A stretch of DNA of 64,000 bases from contig CM028382.1 of the NCBI GenBank assembly GCA_013146195.2, forward strand, positions 59,844,734-59,908,733, given 5' to 3'. How positions within the stretch are numbered: position 1 is the first letter of the stretch; each line of letters opens with the position of its first letter. Below, piece by piece: positions 58,141 to 64,000 of the stretch. Made by a program: the position numbers and the translations under genes. The DNA is from Codonopsis lanceolata. Its lineage: Eukaryota; Streptophyta; Magnoliopsida; Asterales; Campanulaceae. The notes beneath the pieces were generated by a model. The model worked only from the letters and a program-made list of their open reading frames with translations. It was not told the DNA's origin and made no database searches.

Positions 58141-59276
58141 AATAATATTTTTAGTGGTTTATTTCTACAAATCTGTACGTCATTGGTTTCTCATACCTTG
58201 TAACGGATCATAATCCTCGTCAATTACTTTAAAATGTGTCAACCATTGATTATATCCTCAATCTAACGGTCCCAATTTCTTCATTCTTGAGAATTTAAAT
58301 AGCTACCAAATCCCCCTGTCAGTTACAAATCATTCTACGCCTCTCTCTCTCTCTTTCTCAAAATTGTGTAACATCGTATTCTTGCCATCGCCACCGCCGC
58401 CTCCCTCCATTGCGTCTACCAGCTCATTGCCACCCTCGCCATCACCGACACCCACACTTACTCCGAGTCTCTCTCTCACTCACTCTCTCCCTCGTCTTCT
58501 ACGAACGACTACATCAAAAGGCGAAAATCCAGAAACGGAAGACGACAGAAGCGAAGGGGCTGGATCTCGGCAAATCTGACTAGAAGACTACCGATTAGAG
58601 AGGCCGTCGTCTTCAGCTTCATTCTTCAATCGTGCGTTGTTCGACCTTTAACTACCAAGCAACTGTATCGTTCGACCTTTAATCTGTACGTATACGTTTG
58701 ACTGAATATACAACTTTTGTTGATTGATTGACCGATTGAAGGGTTTAAGTTATTTGGATACAAAAGGGTTGAGATTTTCTGGATTTGTTGTGCAGTGATT
58801 TGAGATGAGTTTGTTTGACATTTACTGTAATTTTTTTTTTGTTGATTCATGTCATTTGGACTGGGTTGATGCGGAATGTTTAAGTGATTTTATGTTTTTG
58901 TTGGGTTTTAATTTATTTGATTGTCAAGTGTTGGATCAATTCTAGATTAATGGAATGGGTTTTTTTGAGAATTTTTAATGCTATAAGTTTCAGATAACTT
59001 CCACCCATCACACACAAAATGTGTATGTGTAGTGCAATTTTTAGATGGGTGATCGTATTGATTGAAGATGTTTGCTAAAAGGTGTACTTGGTCTGTTGAT
59101 TGTAGATGTTTGGCAAAAATATGTATTTGATGTGTGTGTATGTATTGTAATTTATATATGGATGATTGTGTTGATATGTTTGCCAAAAAACTATACTTGT
59201 CGTTTTTTTTAATTCCCAGTTTTCAAGAACTTTTGTGTATTTTTGTGTATTTTTTTATAATTTTTTTCCATTATCA
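58141..59276 (+). other. Promoter/leader-like fragment between E copies
   Basis: TTTAAATAG near 58294 looks like a TATA box. It is followed by a CT-repeat leader (58340-58358) and a GC-richer Pro/Ser-coding stretch (58364-58579) that has no ATG. GTTCGACCTTTAA occurs twice (about 58636 and 58671). A T-rich stretch then ends at GTTGTGCAG (about 58790-58796), as in a leader intron. The rest is AT-rich with no gene. It could be the 5' end of a host gene captured or stranded here; no product is recognised. Confidence 0.4.
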
Positions 59277-60587
59277 GTGACGAAAATTTCCGTCGCTGAA
59301 ATTAAAATTTAATTATTTTTTAAAAGCCTTTAGCGGCGGAAATTTCCGTCGCTGAAATAGAAATTTAATTATTTTTTAAAAGCCTTTAGCGACAGTAAAT
59401 TCCGTCGCTAGAATTAATATTTTTTTTGAAATATTTGTTTTTGTAAATAAATAATGTTTTGAAATATTAGTTTTTGTAAAATCCCTCTGTAAAATCCCTT
59501 TGTAAATTTAAAATAAATAATGTTTTGGAATATTTGTGTTTTTGTAAAATCCCTTTGTATTTATATATATAGGAAATATTATAATCATTTTAATGAATGA
59601 TATTTTATTATTAAATTAATATTTGAAATGTTAATTTAATAATATAATATCAATAATTAAAATGATTAGCATCAATATGATTACAAAAATTAAAATATTC
59701 ACATTAAAATTTAACTTAGCTTAACTTAACTTAATGTAACGTAAGTTAAATTAACGTAACTTAATTTAGCGTAACTTAAATTAACGTAACGTAACTTAAC
59801 GTAATGTAACGTAACGTAACGTAACGTAACGTAATCTAATGTAACGTAATGTAACTTAATGTAACGTAATTAAACTTAACTTAACGTAATGTAACGTAAC
59901 TTAACTAAATTTAACGTAACGTAACTTAAATTACATGAATATGCCATTCTCCAAGACGATGTTGTAGAGAATGATGAGCACAACATATTCTGGTTACATT
60001 TTTGTCTCGACCCGATCCGATCAGGTAAAACCCAATCGGATCAAATATTTTTACAAAATTTCGATTAGTGGGTTACCCTAATTGGAAAACACCTCAATTT
60101 GTTCACAACAATGCATCAATTCGTTTAGCGAGTTAGCCTAATTTTAAATTCTGAAAATATTTAGCGACAGAAAATTTCGTTGCCGGAATTAAATTGAAAT
60201 TAAATTATGAAAATATTTAGCGATGGAATGTGCTAGAGACTTGCAACACAGTATGACCACATGCAAATTCAAATTTACTCTATTTATATAATTTTGTTAT
60301 TATTTTCTTAAATATATAAATTAAGTTGTAATGTGAATATTTTTATTTTTGTAATTATATTGATGCTAATCATTTTAATTCATGATATTATATTATTAAA
60401 TAAATATTTGAAATATTAATTTAATACTATAATATCATTTATTAAAATGATTATAATATTTTCTATATATATACATATATCTAAATACAAAAAAGTACGA
60501 TGAATATGTAGTTTTACAGTTTTATGGTTGCGAAAATTTTTATTTGCATTTTTTAATTTTTAATTGTTATCGTAATTAACTTCATCA

Positions 60588-60596
60588 ATTTAATTT
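60588..60596. other. 9-bp target duplication of MULE (left copy)
   Basis: ATTTAATTT at 60588-60596 and again at 62788-62796, perfect. A single ATTTAATTT is found at the homologous site of E copy 1 (57921-57929). Nine bases is the Mutator hallmark. Confidence 0.92.
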
Positions 60597-62787
60597 GGGA
60601 TAATTGCATAAAAAACCCTGGCCTATTTTAGGTATTGCAAATTGAACCCTGACAATTGTTTATAGGCATATTGAACCCCAGACTATTATTTTCAGTTCAA
60701 TTAAAACCCTTCGTCTATTTCATACGTTAACTTCTAACAGGAAGGTGAGTAGGATGCCAACGTGGCATCCTACGTGGCCAATTTTATTTCTTATAAACCT
60801 TGTACAATTTTGTAATTTCATAAAAAACCCTAAAATTTATTTTCACCAAATAAAGCCTTAAAATTTAAAATAAATAGTTATTTATATACCAATTTCATTT
60901 TTTAAAAAAATAAAGTTATTTTTTTTAGAAAATAGGGCTCAAAATATGATGCAAGTTTCAATGAGTATTTAATATTTAATACACATCTGATCCTAAATAA
61001 TCATCATGTTTGATTTCGTACACAAATTAAAAAAAAAATTATCTCTATTATAATATTGGTATAATTTGTATAAAGTATTTATTTAATATGTAATATTTTA
61101 ATAAAAATTAAAAATAAATATATTTGTTTTAAAATTTATTTGTAACATTTAATATTACGTTTAAAACTATAATTTTAAATTATAAATTTTCTTAAAGAAG
61201 TTAAAAACTAATTAAAGTAAAATTTGTTACCCATTTGATATTTTAGAAAATTTTAAATTATAGTTGTTTAAAAAAGGATTAAATAATTATTTGGTTGATT
61301 GGGCTAGAATGGTGGTATGAACTGGCTAACCCATCCCGATTTCATCCCGATTTCATCTCCGTCAGAATCCCTCCATCTCCCTCCCTCAAATCTGTTCAAA
61401 CCTAGCCGCCCCTTCATCTCTTCTTCTTTGGCGAACTCCTTCTTCCTCTCCGGCGAAGCTTCACCCGGCTCCTTCTCCAAGTGTCGATACCTCCCATGCC
61501 CACCATAGCCGTCGGCGTCACCCCTTCTCCCATATCTGCCGCCTCTTCTTCTCCCAAGTCGTCTCCGTCCCAACCGCCGCCCTTATTTAGACCCAACAGC
61601 TTCTCTATCTTTTCCCGGCGAATCTCCATGTCCCCCACCCATCTCCCCCAGTTCGTGCTTTATCTCCCCATTCATCTCACTCACTCCAGCCGATCCCTTC
61701 ATCTCCCCAGCCATTCAGACACTCAACAACCCAATTCTTATTCAGACCCTCTTCCAGTTCGTTCCCCCATCCTAAAAGTCGTACCCCTCAGCTCCGGCTG
61801 CCGTCTCCATATGCTCAAGCATCAACCGCCATCCTCAATTACTGGCGTCCATCATCTTCATCTCTGACTCTCTTCCGACCAAATCGCCCCCCTCCTACTA
61901 GTTCAATACCCAACCGCCATGTCTACTGCTTCCAACTCCTTCACTGAAATCATCCAATTTTGGTTGTGATGTGATGGACATCATCTATCATTCATCTTTT
62001 ATTCATAGGGGTAAAATTGGAAATTCACACAAATACCAATATTTATAATCCAGTCAAATAGGTTTTCTTAAACGGTGCGCCCGGTCAACCAAATAATTAT
62101 TTAATCCTTTTTTAAACAACTATAATTTAAAATTTTCTAAAATATCCAATTGGTAACAAATTTTACTTTAATTAGTTTTTAACTTCTTTAAGAAAATTTA
62201 TAATTTCTAATTATAGTTTTAAACATAATATTAAATGTTACAAATAAATTTTAAAACAAATATATTAATTTTTAATTTTTATTAAAATATTACATATTAA
62301 ATAAATACTTTATACAAATTATACCAATATTATAATAGAGATAATTTGTTTTTCTTAATTTGTGTACGAAATCAAACATGATGATTATTTAGGATCGGAT
62401 GTGTATTAAATATTAAATACTCATTGAAACTTGCATCATATTTTGAGCCCTATTTTCTAAAAAAAATAACTTTATTTTTTTTAAATGAAATTGGTATATA
62501 AGTAACTATTTATTTTAAATTTTAAGGCTTTATTTGGTGAAAATAAATTTTAGGGTTTTTTATGAAATTACAAAATTTGTACAAGGTTTATAAGAAATAA
62601 AATTGGCCACGTAGGATGCCACGTTGGCATCCTACTCACCTTCCAGTTAGAAGTTAACGTATGAAATAGACGGAAGGTTTTAATAGAACTGAAAATAATA
62701 GTCTGGGGTTCAATATGTCTATAAACAATTGTCAGGGTTCAATTTGCAATACCTAAAATAGGCCAGGGTTTTTTATGCAATTATCCC
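60597..62787. mobile_element. Non-autonomous Mutator-like element, 2,191 bp
   Basis: Terminal inverted repeats of about 700 bp (60597-61304 and 62079-62787) begin GGGATAATTGCATAAAAAACC and end with the exact reverse complement. A 9-bp duplication flanks it. The ~775-bp interior is GC-richer and encodes no transposase. Long inverted repeats, the duplication and a gene-like interior fit a Pack-MULE. Confidence 0.9.
61305..62078. other. GC-rich interior of the MULE, possible captured gene fragment
   Basis: It contrasts with the AT-rich inverted repeats. Plus-strand frames (ATG 61317-61508 and ATG 61481-61867) are Ser/Pro-rich, and minus-strand frames (61304-61573, 61414-61638) are Gly/Arg/Asp-rich. 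None shows a domain I recognise. The C/T-rich plus strand resembles a plant 5' leader and exon start. Capture from a host gene is an inference. Confidence 0.5.
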
Positions 62788-63008
62788 ATTTAATTTTTTT
62801 CCGAACGTTAATTTCGTAGACAAATTTAAAAAATTAAAAAAAACGTAAGTTTTGTAATTTGAATTTTTTTTCTTTTTAACTGTTATCGTAATTAACTTAA
62901 ACAATTTAATTTTTGTCCGGCCCGCAATTTCGTATACAAATTATTAATTAATCCCTTCGTTCCGGGAAAAGAGGCTCTGTTTGAAAGTCAATTTTTTTAA
63001 AGAAAATA

Positions 63009-63237
63009 GGTAAAACACACCTTTGAGCCACTGTGCTTTTTAAAAGGTTGCAATTAGGCCACTGAGACTTCAAAATTTTCAGGATGGCCACTGTACCGAA
63101 GTTATCTTGCAATTTAACCTATTTTTTGGATGGACGTTAAGTTCGATGGTTAATTTTTGTTAAATACCTATTTTGCCCATGTCATCATCTTCTCTGAAAA
63201 ATCATACATATTCAAATAATTAATACAACTAAACAAA
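63009..63237. other. Short unclassified repeat-like stretch
   Basis: Sequence begins TAGGTAAAACACACC where E copy 2 ends and runs to the OVATE gene stop. GCCACTGTGC, GCCACTGAGAC and GCCACTGTACC recur at intervals, as in some transposon termini. It may also be part of the gene's 3' flank. No gene. Confidence 0.35.
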
Positions 63238-64000
63238 TTACCCACTTTGACAATGGATCTCTAAATTTCCAACTGAATTGATTATTCCTCCAGTTCCACC
63301 ACTCACATCTTCAGCCATCAGCATCCTCATCATATTGTAAGCTAAATTAACACACGCGCACACAAACATGGACAGAGAGAGAGAGAGAGAGAGTACGCCG
63401 AGGATGGGGTCTTCAGGAGCTTGGACGATGTTAGCGAAGACTGAGTCGCCGTGAAATCGACCGGCGGTCGGCGAAGCCACGAGACTAACCCGGAGGTCTG
63501 CAAAAGCACCGACAATAAACTTGTGGGTACTCTTCGGGTTGAGCAACAAATAGCACATGAGTAGCTCGTGCAAGTAATCCCAATTGGATTGGACATCGAT
63601 GAGGTTACGTGCCTCCACCATCTCCTGCATCGATAGCCGGAGGTCCATGTACGTGTCCGGCGAGAACGTGGGTATTGATATACCTCCCTCGAGTAACGAA
63701 TCTGCGTTCGGCGAAGACGACAATGAGGCTATTGATGATGATGAATACAAGGAGGAGGGGTCTATGATGGAATTGGAGCGGCCAGGAGAGGAGAAGAAGA
63801 AGCGCTGGGAAGCGTATCTGATACGAAATCGGGCGCGGTTTCGATTTTCGGAGGCGGCAATGAATTTGTGGAAGGGTGGTGGTCTATTGAGGAGTCATAG
63901 AGGGAATTGAAATTTTTGAGAATGGGTAATGGAGGGGTGGAATCATCATAGTGAGGGGAAGAGAGCAAAGCTGGACGTTTGATTCTTGTGAAGCAGAGAT
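63238..64000 (-). pseudogene. OVATE family protein gene, partial and frameshifted
   Basis: Minus-strand coding contains RFFFSSPGRSNSII (about 63795-63755) and an OVATE domain with SPDTYMDLRLSMQEMVEARN, DYLHELLMCYLLLNPKSTHK and FIVGAFADLRVSL (about 63660-63470). OVATE family proteins are plant transcriptional repressors that bind TALE homeodomain and TRM proteins and shape organs. The upstream part (63968-63820) lies in another frame and ends ETAPDFVS, which in the family precedes the RFFFSSPG motif. A single-base indel near 63812-63822 would explain the switch. After the domain an SLSLSLS run comes from a GA/CT microsatellite (63376-63393), followed by an unusual C-terminus ending at 63238. 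The start codon is probably beyond the right edge. No ATG is seen for the visible part. Confidence 0.82.

Larger units (their letters stand above)
59277..63008. repeat. E unit copy 2 (interrupted by a MULE)
   Basis: Starts with GACGAAAATTTCCGTCGCTGA and repeated GCGACGG/CCGTCGC motifs (59277-59410). It then repeats copy 1 in order: left foldback arm (59567-59710), pentamer array (59715-59935), GCCATTCTCC spacer, GCGATGGAATGTGCTAGAGAC, right arm (about 60325-60463) and AT-rich end (62788-63008). Copy 1 lacks a ~60-bp stretch near 60297-60356 and another near 60445-60510. Confidence 0.8.

Noticed and set aside
58626..59186. Two minus-strand ORFs in the promoter-like fragment
   Set aside because: Short, AT-rich-derived and without domains or conservation.

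Overview
This looks like a repeat-dense, AT-rich intergenic region from a flowering plant, probably a eudicot. The evidence is plant-type Ty3/gypsy and Ty1/copia retrotransposons with initiator-tRNA-Met and tRNA-Asp primer-binding sites, an Athila-type downstream ORF, a Mutator-like element with a 9-bp target duplication, and a partial OVATE-family gene at the right edge. The species cannot be named from the sequence alone. Almost everything is transposable-element DNA. The only convincing host gene is the OVATE-family gene.

Left nest (1-25367). A decayed plus-strand Athila-type element (A, 1-19929) is split inside its integrase gene by a 10.4-kb element, B (3217-13655). B has two ~4-kb LTRs and an internal region that encodes only GAG remnants. 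A ends in a 3' LTR (18634-19929) and lies inside the gag of a minus-strand copia element (C1). C1 lies in the gag of a minus-strand Athila element (A3), A3 lies in an LTR fragment (X), and X lies in the reverse transcriptase of a decayed copia element (C3). A divergent B-type LTR (B3) then runs into a 100-N assembly gap.

Middle nest (25468-43681). A plus-strand copia element (C2) has decayed gag-pol, an env-like accessory region with gene-like upstream signals, and a 3' LTR. It abuts the 3' part of an Athila element (A2). A2 sits in the protease gene of a minus-strand Athila element (A4), and A4 sits in a minus-strand LTR (D).

Right part (43682-64000). A composite repeat (E) begins with CACTA-like GCGACGGAA/TTCCGTCGC inverted motifs, followed by pentanucleotide arrays (TTAAC/GTAAC) alternating with a ~61-bp hairpin minisatellite. 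A second, full B element (B', minus strand, 46728-57328) is inserted in an array with a perfect AACGT duplication. The E unit is repeated at 59277-63008, and the second copy carries a 2.2-kb Mutator-like element with ~700-bp terminal inverted repeats and a perfect 9-bp duplication; the first copy preserves the empty site. A promoter-like fragment lies between the two E copies, and the minus-strand OVATE-family gene, apparently frameshifted, closes the window.

Across families, the Athila-type LTRs and the B-type LTRs both carry clusters of GC-rich palindromes with a shared GCG-NN-CGC core at a nearly fixed distance upstream of a TATA box. The same palindrome recurs upstream of the Athila downstream ORF.
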